Assembly (NCBI GenBank): GCA_018697195.1
Contig: CM031878.1
Span: 62,995,471-63,059,470, forward strand
DNA from: Certhia americana
Taxonomy: Eukaryota > Chordata > Aves > Passeriformes > Certhiidae
Direction of reading: 5' to 3'
Length of the DNA: 64,000 nucleotides
In this document: piece by piece, positions 25,229-34,500 of the stretch
Position numbering within the stretch: position 1 is the stretch's first letter
Layout: each line of letters starts with the position of its first letter
Notes under the pieces: generated by a model
Database searches by the model: none
What the model saw: only the letters and a program-made list of their open reading frames with translations
Told to the model about the DNA's origin: nothing
Program-made: the position numbers and the translations under genes

Positions 25229-25615
25229 GCAGACAGCAGCTGAACATGAGCCAGCTGAGCCCAGGTGACCAAGAAGGCCAAGGACACCTGGCCTGTGTCA
25301 GCAACAGTGGGGCAGCAGGAACAGGGCAGTGACTGTCCCCCTGTGCTGGAGGAGGCCACATCTCGAGTGCTGTGTCCAGCTCTGGGCCCCTCAATTCAGG
25401 AAGGACATTGAGGGGCTGCAGGGTGTCCAGAGAAGGGAAAAAAGCTGGGAAAGAGGCTGGAGCACAAGTCTGATGAGAAGCAGGTGAAGAATCTGGGTGC
25501 ATTTAGCCTGAAAAAAAGGAGGCTCAGGGAGTACTTTATTGCCCCCTGCCACTCCCTAACCCAAGGCTGTAGCCAGGTGGGGTGTCTTCTCCCAGGGACT
25601 CAAGAACCAGCAGCT

Positions 25616-25845
25616 TAGGACTAGACTATGTTCTCTTGTCCTCCTAATTGGTTCCTTTTATCAATTATGCTAATTTCCTAAAATCTATAAAATGTACTAC
25701 AGCCCTTGGGGGCTCAGCTTTTGTGGACATCTTTCTGTAACTGCTCCTGGAGGTCTCTAAATAAAGATCCTCTTTATATTACTTCCTTACTAAAATGATC
25801 TTGATTTTCATTTCCAGGTAGGGAAAAAGGCAACAATGGAATCTG
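25616..25845 (+). mobile_element. ERV LTR fragment with core promoter and poly(A) signal
   Basis: The sequence reads like the U3/R/U5 core of an LTR on +: CCTAATTGGTTCC (inverted CCAAT) near 25643, TATAAAA at 25686-25692, then GGGGGCTCAGCTTTTGT, CTCCTGGAGGTCTC and AATAAA at 25760-25765, followed by a T-rich U5. The TATA-to-AATAAA distance of about 75 bp is normal for a short retroviral R region. Neither LTR terminus is clear. The family is not identified. Confidence 0.6.
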
Positions 25846-25913
25846 TGATTGTGTAATCTACTTGAAGGGAAAATAATCATACCAAATATACTTACAACAA
25901 ACACAGTTGTTAT

Positions 25914-26155
25914 GGTTTAACCTTACCTGGCAACTAAGAAAAACACAGCTGCTCAGTCCCTCTCATTCCCCCACCCTAGTGGGACAGGGAAAGAACTGGA
26001 AGTGTAAAAAGGAGAAACAAACTCATGTGCTGAGGTAATTCAGAGCAGTTTAATAAGTTAAAAGTAGTAATAGACTTGCAAGGAAAAGAGAAAAATGAAA
26101 ACAAAACAAGGAGAGAAGAAATAAAACACAAGGAAAACTAGTGATTAAAATGAAA
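25914..26155 (-). mobile_element. ERVL-like LTR fragment, minus strand
   Basis: GTTATGGTTTAACCTTACC, GGCAACTAAG, CACAGCTGCTCAGTCCCTCT, CATTCCCCCACCCTAGTGGG and GAGCAGTTTAATAAG are the reverse complement of the U5/R side of the same LTR family seen at 20.9 kb. It breaks into an A/G-rich stretch near 26080-26155. The upstream part of the LTR is missing. Confidence 0.7.
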
Positions 26156-26875
26156 CAAAGAGCAACTAGGGTTGTACCATGTCAGTTATTTTGGCACCCA
26201 GTGTAGTGCATGAAGGGTTGAAATAATAGCAGATTTGATCGGAATGTGCTACATTGAACGTGTAGCTGTTGCTACTGTTTAGCTATTAATTGGCAGGCTA
26301 CTGTGCTTGCCACGGGGCTTGCTTTCCTGCCTGTCTGTTGGAGCCCAGTGCTTGTCAGTGGCTGCTCTGATTTTGCTGCTGACCACACAGCTGGTCACCT
26401 CAGCATGTGTGCCTGGGAATACTTTGGTGACAGCTATGGCAAAGTGCCTGGGCTGGAGGGTGCCCAGGCAATCTGTGTTCCTGTGCTGCTGTACTGGACA
26501 GCCTGGAACTCCAATGTGAACTTCAGTCCAAGAGACTATGACCTGTGGAAGAGTCTACCGTGGAGCACAGAACCACCAGCAGCCTATTGGAGGATCCCAT
26601 GCTGGAAGAGATGGACGTCCAAAGGCACCTGTGACCTCATCAGAACTCTGTTCTGGAGCAGGCTCCTAGCATGACCTCTGGATCCATGAAAGGGCTTCAC
26701 TCAGAGCAATTCCTGAAGTACTGCAGCCTGTGTGGGAAGGACACATTGGAGAAGTTGAAGGCAGACAGTGTTTATTCTGACTTCTGACTGTTTTGAAAAT
26801 TTGACTTGGACTTTCATCTTCTTTTAATGTTGGTTTTTTTTTTTTTTTGTTTTTCCTTACTCAATAGAACTTTGC
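26156..26875 (+). mobile_element. ERV 5' leader next to LTR end, + strand
   Basis: GGGTTGTACCATGTCA at 26169-26184 looks like a + strand LTR 3' terminus. It is followed at once by TTATTTTGGCACCCAGTG, which resembles a primer-binding-site region, and then by leader sequence I recognise from avian ERVL-like elements (TGTAGCTGTTGCTACTGTTT, CTTGCCACGGGGCTTGCTTT, then degenerate blocks with TGGAGCAG and GGGAAGGAC words around 26640-26760). A 123-codon open stretch here has no recognised gag similarity. The block ends near a T-rich run at 26830. Orientation is opposite to the LTR piece immediately to its left. Confidence 0.65.
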
Positions 26876-28019
26876 AGTCTGTGGGAGGAGGGTGTGTGTG
26901 AGCCACCACTGGCAGTCAGCTGGGACAGCCACAAGCCAATGGCTAAGGCACAAAGAGTGAATTTATGTCCATTACCTTTGCTATCTGGAGGAGCCATGAA
27001 GCAACATCTGGACTACACAAGTGCAGAGCAGACACCATTAAACTCAGTCCATGTAAGAGGATGACTGGCCTGCTGTTCACACAATCTCATCAAGAGTTAC
27101 TTCCAGCTGTCTTCTGCTTTTCAACCCATCCTCCCAAAAGAGCAGAAAAGGCCTTGCCAATTATTTTGCAAAAATTTGCTGTGGTTTTTATTGATGAAGC
27201 ACTTTGAATTATAATTCCAAACAAAATATTCTATTGCTCTGCTTTTGGTATATTTAGTACTTTTCTCATACAAAACATTTGTACAGAGCTGCTGAAGAGT
27301 AATAATAGAGGTAACAAAAAAAAAAAAATAATAGCAGCATGGGCATTTTAATCCTAACATAACTCGTCCCTGGGCAAAAGGCCAAAACATGTGCTATACA
27401 ATATAAAATACTGTGCATTTCTTCTCCTGTGCTTTGTTATTTAAAATTAATACTGAGCCATATATACTCTAGCTATAACTCACTTTCTCCTTCCCCAAAC
27501 ACCTTTCACTAAAGACAAGATTGTACATATATTTAAACTACATATCTAAACCTATACAGCTAAGTCACCTGTTTAGAACTGAATGCTGAATCAAATTGCT
27601 TTTGCTACTCACTAAGCAGTCTTAAAGCAGTGCAGCCTCCAGCAAGGATTACCAGGGCACCTGCATTGAGGTTCAACACACTGCAGTTAGAGGTGCCTGC
27701 AGGAGGGCATAGGGGGTCAGAGGTCCCATATGAGCCCTGATTCTGCATGTACAATGGATTAAAAAAATGGAAAACATATTTTCTGGAAAGTGTTAGTGGG
27801 AAGATATTGACAGAGGAAAGCTTGGAAGACTGCTCTTGGTGGTCTCTAAGCTTGTGTTGCTTTGCCACTGCAAGACCTCAGCACTATCCTTCATATAATC
27901 TGAGACAAACGGGCAGGGGTCTTCTTACATTTGCCCACAAAGTGCAGCACAAAACAAATTTAATTTACTCAAAAACACTCACGTATTTTGTACATCTTAT
28001 GTCTAAGACAATCAGCTAA
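26876..28019. other. Intergenic, nothing recognised
   Basis: No gene or repeat recognised. ORFs are under 95 codons. It lies between the rearranged ERV and the promoter-proximal CR1 fragment. Confidence 0.5.
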
Positions 28020-28275
28020 GGCAGGGGGTCCAGCAGATGCCACAAAGATGATGATGGGTCTGGAGCAGCTCTCCTGTAAGGACAGACTGCAGGAGCTGGG
28101 CCCGTTTAGTCTAAAGAAAAGCGAAGGGGGTTCTCAGTAATGTGTATAAATATCTTCAACAGATATTTATTCTGCCAACAGAATGGTGCCAGGCTCTTTT
28201 CAGTGCTACCCAATGACATGACAAGGGGCAGTCCACCGCAACAAGAATGCCACGTTGAAAGTGGCAGAGCACCAG
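28020..28275 (+). mobile_element. Short CR1 fragment upstream of the FBXL17 promoter
   Basis: Characteristic CR1 3' words on +: GGAGCAGCTCTCCTGTAAGG, CAGGAGCTGGGCCCGTTTAG, TCAGTAATGTGTATAAATAT, and GGTGCCAGGCTCTTTTCAGT followed by TGACAAGGGGCAGT. A short stretch between the first and second halves is missing relative to the usual CR1. It ends about 150 bp before the CpG island. Confidence 0.8.
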
Positions 28276-28696
28276 AACAGGTAAGCCGTGGCATCTCCCT
28301 CTCTGACGACATTCCAAACCCACCCATGTTCCTGTGTTACCTGCTCTAGGTGATCCTGCCTTGGCAGGAAGATAGGTTCTCCAGAGGTGCCCTCCAATCC
28401 CTGAGGACTCTGTGATAATACACAGACGCACATATTACAGGCGTACGTGCCACATGCGGCCTGTAGAGCCGCGTGTACACGGTGAGTGCACTGACGTGAC
28501 ACACGGTGTGCTCACGGCGGGCACACACCCGCGGCGGAGCCTGCCCGGCCCAGCTCGGCACCGCCAGGGCCGGCCCGCGGAGCACCGCCCCCGTTCCACG
28601 GGCGAGGTCAGCCCGGCGGTAGCGGAAGCTTCTCCCTCCCTCCCGGCGTCCCGGAACCAGCCCCGCCACCGCCTCCTGCCCCGGCCCGCCGGCAGC

Positions 28697-28729
28697 ATGT
28701 CAGCTCCCGGCGCCGCCTCCCGCAGGTGA
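28697..28729 (+). CDS. Upstream ORF in the FBXL17 5' leader (10 codons)
   Basis: ATG at 28697 opens MSAPGAASRR and stops at TGA (28727-28729), 36 bases before the main ATG. Its context (GGCAGCATGT) has A at -3, whereas the main start (CCTATATGGG) has T at -3 but G at +4. If the leader extends this far upstream, some ribosomes would meet this start first. It is probably regulatory rather than a functional peptide. Whether it is transcribed is not shown. Confidence 0.4.
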   Translation: MSAPGAASRR

Positions 28730-28765
28730 CACCCACCCTTCCGCTGCCGCCGCCTCCCCTCCTAT

Positions 28766-29500
28766 ATGGGCCACCTGCTCTCGAAAGAAGCAAGGAGCCT
28801 GAGCCGGGACCGCCGCCGCCGCGCGCGGGGGAAGGTGCCGCCGCCGCGCAGCCGGAGCTGCTTCCTGCGCGGGCCCTGCATGCTCTGCTTCATCGTGCAC
28901 GGCACCAGCCCGCCCGCCCCGGAGCAGCCGCTGCCCGCCGGGGACCCGCTGCTGCCGCCGCCGCCGCCCTGCGTGTCGCTGACCGTTGCGGAGCAGCGCG
29001 TCGCCCGCCGCCTCCTACGCCTGGCGCCCGCCGCCTGGGAGCCTCCGGGGCGCTGCCAGTGCCTCTTCCTCTCCGGCCTGCTGCCCTCGCCGGTGCGGGG
29101 CCTCCTGGGGCCGCCTGGGGAGGTCTCCTCCGAGATGGTGTGCAAGCGCAAGGGGGCCGGGCTGCCCGCCTGCCCGCCCTGCAAGCAGCCGCGCTGCGCT
29201 GCCGCCGAGCCCGAGCCTGGCGCCTGCCAGTGCCCGGCGGAGCCGCAGGTGCTCGGCCTGCCCGGCGCCGCGGGGGAGAGCGGCGGGGGCACTGCCGGGC
29301 AGAGCGGCGGGGGACAGCCCAGCTCGCCGCCGCCTCCCGCGGCCCAGGACGAGAAGGAGCAGGGCCGGGAGGAGGAGAAGGAGCGGGGTGGCGAGGCGGG
29401 CTGCGAGGAGCCGCTGGAGTACCCTGGCGACAGCTGCCGGGAGCTGCCGCCGCCGCCCACCCCGGACATCAACCAGCTGCCACCTTCCATCCTCCTCAAG
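28766..29500 (+). CDS. FBXL17: FBXL17 coding exon 1 (residues 1-245)
   Basis: FBXL17 is the substrate-recognition subunit of an SCF (SKP1-CUL1-F-box) ubiquitin ligase, described in mammals as a quality-control factor for BTB-domain dimers. The start is chosen because MGHLLSKE, CFLRGPCMLCFIVHG and EMVCKRKGAG match the mammalian N-terminus as I know it. Residues 1-30 are basic. Residues 32-46 hold Cys32, Cys38 and Cys41. Residues 47-120 are Pro/Ala/Leu-rich. Residues 126-144 contain four cysteines around KRKG. Residues 145-233 are acidic, Gly/Pro-rich and probably disordered. The F-box begins at about 234 (PDINQLPPSILLK) and is cut by the intron. The exon ends in a complete codon with donor AAG|GTGGGT. 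The N-terminal region is shorter than in human, where it is longer by roughly 80 residues by my recollection. Confidence 0.96.
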
Positions 29501-31002
29501 GTGGGTCGGGATGGGGGGATGGACGGACAAGCCCTCCCTGTGGATTTGGGAGGGTGGGGCTGTGCCATCAGTGTCGCCAGGCGAACTGGCAGCAGGGGAG
29601 CCGGCGGAGGTCGGCCCGGTCCGAATCTGCCTCAGCGCCTGGGAGATAGATTGGATTGTGGGGGTGGTGTTTGATTTTGTGTCCCGTTCCCCGATCCCAT
29701 TGGTTTGTCGTTGGAAACGGCGTTAATGAACCATTCCTTGGAAGTGCAGGCACACAAATGGGGTCCAGCAGCTGTCTCGTCAATGTTTTGACTGTACCTG
29801 GTAACTTCGTGAGGTGCCGTTCACAAGTCGGGCTTTACTGGCGTTCGTGGTGTAGGTAGTACTCGCCAACGGGGGCTGTCACTGTGTTTAGTGCTTCCGT
29901 GGGTATTGGAGCTACATAGACAAGTTTTCAGTCTTGATTATTAAACAATTTGTATTGCTGTGTATTTTGGATTAGTTTTGGCCTTAGTAGTTCCACAGTG
30001 TTTGCAGCCTGCTTGAATTACATGCTTTCATAACTTCTTAGGCTGTATATCCTAGGAACTGTCTCACCTCTCCTGTCCCTTTTGCTGTCTTTCTGTTCCT
30101 TTAATGCTGTTCTCCTCTGGAACTACTTTCCATTTTTAAGCTACTCTCTTGACCACTATGCTGACTTCCTTCAGCTAAACATTAGCTTAAAAGAGGAGTC
30201 TAGCTGGAAATGAGCTGCTGATGTTTTCCATAGTGTGATGTGAGTGTGCCTTTAAATTTTGGGGAATAAGTTTTCTGGCGTGCAGGGGTTTCTCAGAGGT
30301 CAGATGGCAGAACATAAAGCTGGACATAGTGTAATGGAGGAGTGAGAGACATCACTCTTGGTGTTTGTATTTTGCTATTTGTTTGTCAAACACTAAAAAC
30401 CTACTTATCTGTCTTTCTTGCACATAGCACTAATTCTGTGGGAGGTTTAGTTGGTTTGACAGTTTTTTTGTTGTTTGTTGGTTTTGTTTGTTTTTTTTTA
30501 AGTACTCCTCCTGTTAGTGAGGATATGTCATATTTCATAGATGTGCTATGCAGATTAATTCTAGGCAAATAAGAACACACATAAGATGATGAGCTATCAT
30601 CTGAATTAATCTCATCTGTGATTACAAAATTGAAATTTTTTTCTTCTAGATGGGAATCCATTTGTTAGCCACTGTTATTGGAAGGTAACTTTTTTCTTAT
30701 ATTTGGTTTTAGGATTCAAAACTGGACTCATTTGATTAGTGTGGCTAAAATATTTTTTTGATCAATGGTACTAGTACTTTGTGGTTACTTTTAGTACTCA
30801 GTTTCACTTTTTCAAAAATATCTATCTATAACTCTGCCATAATTTTAATAGTGAAAGATGTCATGTCCAGCTTACCTGTGAAGTAGTTTAAATGTTATTT
30901 AATCTCTGTTTTATATAGACCCAGTATTTCATTCTTACCTGTGCTTTCAAGGTTGTCAGGTTTTATGTTTGGTTGCCTTTTTTTCACAAACGAGGGGTTT
31001 TG

Positions 31003-31270
31003 TTTTAACCTCAGCTGGCAAATAAGTACCAGGCAGACACTCACACCGCACATCCACAGACTGGTTGAGGGGAGAATTCAGGGAAAAAAACTGTACCATG
31101 TGGGTTCTGATTAAGAACAGTTTAATAACTGAAGAAAAATAAATTGTGCTACTAACAATGTTTATATAATGGAGAGCAAGAAAGAGAGATCCAGGTGATG
31201 CACCTTGTACCAGGTGGCACTTTGTACCAACTCCTGAGAAGAATTCTCTCCTAACTGAAATCAGGACAGA
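31003..31270 (-). mobile_element. ERVL-like LTR fragment, minus strand
   Basis: GTTTTAACCTCAGCTGGCAA, GAACAGTTTAATAACTGAAG, TATAATGGAGAGCAAGAAAG and CTCCTGAGAAGAATTCTCTC are the U5/R side of an avian ERVL-like LTR in reverse orientation, related to but distinct from the 44.1 kb copy. The other end is missing or too diverged to see. It is antisense to FBXL17. Confidence 0.65.
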
Positions 31271-31443
31271 CATCTACCTTCTCCAGTGATTTTGTCTCTA
31301 CACTTGCCCTGTAGGCAGTTCCTTCTTTGCAAAAATAGACCATTATTGCCAGCACTGTGGTAGAAGCCAGTCTACTTGCTGACAGAATTTGCCCTTCAAT
31401 CTGTACCAATGAGTTTGGTTTGTGGTTTTGTTTTTTATGAGAC

Positions 31444-31502
31444 TTTATATATATGTATATATACACACACATACACACAAGATATGTGTATCTTTATATA
31501 TA
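31444..31502. repeat. TA/CA dinucleotide repeat cluster
   Basis: TATATATATGTATATATA runs into CACACACATACACACA and then TATATATATG. It is nearly self-complementary and slippage-prone. Confidence 0.85.
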
Positions 31503-34500
31503 TGTCTCCTAACTATTCTGTTGGTTTGGGTTTTTGATGCTTCCAAAATATACTACTCTGTTATGGAACTTTTAACTTCAGATGTCTAACCATGCGTCCT
31601 GTCAAACGGATTTTGATACAGATAGGATTATGTTTAGGATATTCTTTCTCCAAAAGTGTAATTTTACATAGGAGACAAATATGCCCAAAATTTTTACTGA
31701 GCTTTTTACAGAAGGTATAGGAGACACAAACAAGGACAAGAGATTCCATCCTGGGAAGCATCAAAAGACAGATCCTGATTTTTTTTTTCTTTTTATTTCC
31801 ACATCTGTGACCTTCTGATGCAGTGGCGCTGGTGCAGGAGTGGCTGTCGCCCGTGTCTGTAGGTGGCCTCAAGACAAGCTTCAGGAAATATGTCAGGAAC
31901 TCCGTTAGTAAGAGCTTGCCACTTTGGCTGGTCAGGTGCTTTTTAGCTTCAGTCTCCTCTGAGCCAGTGGTTTGGGATGGGTGGAAGAGTTTGTCCGACT
32001 GAAGTTGGCCTGCAGCTCATTAGATGTGCCGTACTGGATTGGGAGGTCCATGGTGCAGTGTGCCAGTTGATCCTGTTTCCCTGATGGGTGAAGAGGTATC
32101 CTGGTCTATATGAAGCAATAAAAGAATGGTGCTTCCACAATCAGGGCTTTGTGGTTTGCTTTTCATTTTGCTGCTGAAACATGTACGAGAAAACAGTGTT
32201 ATACAGTGGGCAAAATATCATCCTTACCTTGGTAGAGGAAGGTGATTCCCTTTGACTAAAGGGTAATGTAAAGCCATTCTCTTTGAAACTCAAGGGGAAT
32301 TAAGGAATTACAGATCAGTCAGCTGTAGATAGTTTGATTGTGTCCTAGGCATGTTTGAATGGGAAACAAAAAAGGGAGCTGTTTCTAAGCATACACTACA
32401 AAAATTACAAAATCTTCTGCTGCATATGACTAAGTTCTGAAAACTTGGAGCTGTATGTGACAAATATGTGCCTATTGAAGTGTGACTGCTACTTATTCCT
32501 GTAAAATAGAAAAATAAATCTTCCTATCGTACCTGTTAACTCTTTGCAGTGCTGCTGTTTAATCAAAAAAGTTGTAAATGGTTTGCAGAATGAGCCATGA
32601 ACTTACGAGAGAATGCAAATTCAAATGCTTCAGCTTTTCTTTTGAGGTGTATTAACAGAAGTTCTGTGTGTAAAACACAGAAGGGAAATTCTGTCCTGTG
32701 CTTGGTATTTTTAAAGCCTCTGCTAGAGTGCTGCATTAGGCTGTGGGCACTGAGGTCTTAGAAAGTACACACATACGTGAGAGGCATCAGAGGAGAGCCA
32801 GAGGTCATGAAAAACGTGGCTTATTATACTAGTTGGAAGATTCTGGACAAACTGAATGACAGTAGTTTAGAAAGAAAGAATACTGAGTTGCAATCTTAAG
32901 TTAAGAGAAAATTGATAGAAAGTTGAACTGTGTGTCTGTACCTTGTTGAATAGAAGGAAACAATAAGCTTAATTTGGGTAAGATACTTTAATGTTCTTAC
33001 TCTGTATCATTTTCCAGGTATTGGCAACTGTAGTTTCCTTTTCTCAGGTTATGTGACAAGTTGAGATTTCTATTTATTGATCCATTTTTAACATCAAGGG
33101 GAATGCCCTTATACAGAATGTTTGGGGTGTGCTGGAACTTGCTTCAGAACAAAAGGGTCTAGAATAGATGGTGTCTTCTTTTTGAGGCCCTCTTTCTCAG
33201 TTTGCTGGTCTTATTTTTATAAAGAATGAACTCGTGCCTGTAGCACAGGCCCTGTGAGTTTTGGCCTAGGGTTAATGCACTATAAAGGGAAGATAAGTGC
33301 GCGTGTGAGTATATACGTGGGTGTGTATTTTATTATGTAGGATTTTCCTAAATATATTATTACTGTTTAATTATTTGAAGCACTACTGACTCATTTTTCT
33401 TGTATCTTTACTCAGTGCTTTTTACTTATTTTTCTCATTCTTCCCTTGTTGCAATAAGTTACAGGGTTTTTTTTTTGTTGCAGTGATAACATTTTTTTAA
33501 TTATAATATTGATTGATACAAAATACATTGCTGCTATCATTGTACTGCTGGCATTAAATTTAAGATAATCTGAGTGATATGAAGTGGGTTTGATAGACTA
33601 GAGAATTTTGTCTTCAGATTTTTAAATCTGGGTTTTTTCTAAACTGGCATTTACACCTGGAAAGACTTCATGTGCACTTTACAGTTGCTTACTGTGATTT
33701 TCTTTTTTCAGATTTTTAAAAAAATTTCTTTTTGGCTAGTCAGGCAGAGTATGTCAAAACACATCATTTGGATTGAACTTTATCTGCAGGTTCATTGAGT
33801 CACTTTTGTAATACGAGCTTTCTTCCCTATTTGTACTGGTGTTCCGATCATATTATTCTGTCTAAAGCTTGTGTTGAGTCTTGCTTTCAAATGTAACACA
33901 AAGAGACATGGAATGGGCTTTGAACCTTTGTGGCTGATGCTAGGAGGTAAAATGTCCTTTAATTTCACTACTAATTCGTCTGAACTTCCTTTTTTTTTCT
34001 TTAGCACTACTCAACACAGCATTGTGGTTTGTTATGGATTTGTTTTGGTTTTTCGGCTTCTTGATAATTTTTTTCTTTTTTTTTCCATGAAGTTTACTGT
34101 CATCCTGTGATTCTGGTGGGGAAGTGAACCAGTCTGAGATTAACTGGTGTTACTGAGCTTTTGGGATGCAGTTGAGGGGCAAAATTGTGAAAGGAAGGTG
34201 TGCCAGTAGACTAGTAACTACAGAGAAGACAGTATGTGCTCATTTCAGTAATAAATTTCTGAAAGATGTTGTGAATTTTATGATTTATTGCAGAATTTCA
34301 AAAACTATTCTTATGCTTTGCAGAGGTGCGTTTGAAAAGGTGGCTTTTGTCCAAGCATGTAGGTTTTAACATCACAGAATGAGCTGTGTGATGGAGGAGA
34401 AATGTCTTGGAGTGAAGTTTCTGGTTTTTTGACAAGGATAGATGCCTTAACACTTGTGGCCAGTAGAAGTTTCCCTTACATTGTTTAGGTGTTGGCTTGG

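Larger units (their letters stand above)
24629..25615 (+). mobile_element. CR1 LINE RT-to-3' fragment with tandem duplications
   Basis: In + orientation an open stretch near 24670-24720 gives VFCLDFSKAFDTIS, the canonical CR1 RT motif with the first catalytic aspartate. Downstream are NPILFNIL-type sequence at 24920 (CCAATCCTATTTAATATCCT), GATTGAGTCTACCATTAGCA, CTCGAGTGCTGTGTCCAGCT (25362-25381) and TGTAGCCAGGTGGGGTGTCT near 25570. The copy is internally deleted, and the FADDTK site is replaced by a duplicated stretch. Three short tandem duplications are listed separately. It ends against an LTR fragment. Confidence 0.85.
28430..29640 (+). promoter_or_regulatory. FBXL17: CpG island and likely FBXL17 promoter
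   Basis: GC content and CpG density rise sharply at about 28,430 and fall after about 29,640, in contrast to the AT-rich surroundings. The island covers the presumed 5' UTR and all of coding exon 1. Upstream of the start codon are CACCGCCCCC (Sp1/KLF-type, near 28583) and AGCGGAAGCT (ETS-like, near 28621). There is no convincing TATA box at a suitable distance from the ATG. This is the architecture expected of a broadly expressed gene. The exact transcription start cannot be fixed from sequence. Confidence 0.8.

Noticed and set aside
26303..26674. 123-codon + ORF as a possible gene
   Set aside because: It lies wholly within ERV leader-like sequence and shows no gag or host protein similarity.
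29501..29674. Extension of the exon 1 reading frame past the donor to a stop at 29674
   Set aside because: The sequence after GTGGGT loses family similarity, and the F-box continues in exon 2 at 43197.
28726..29726. Long overlapping ORFs in other frames of the CpG island (for example 28726-29649 +, 28986-29726 + and 28762-29568 -)
   Set aside because: They are Arg/Ala/Pro/Gly-rich shadows of GC-rich exon 1. Only the 28766 frame matches FBXL17, ends at a good donor and joins exon 2 in frame.
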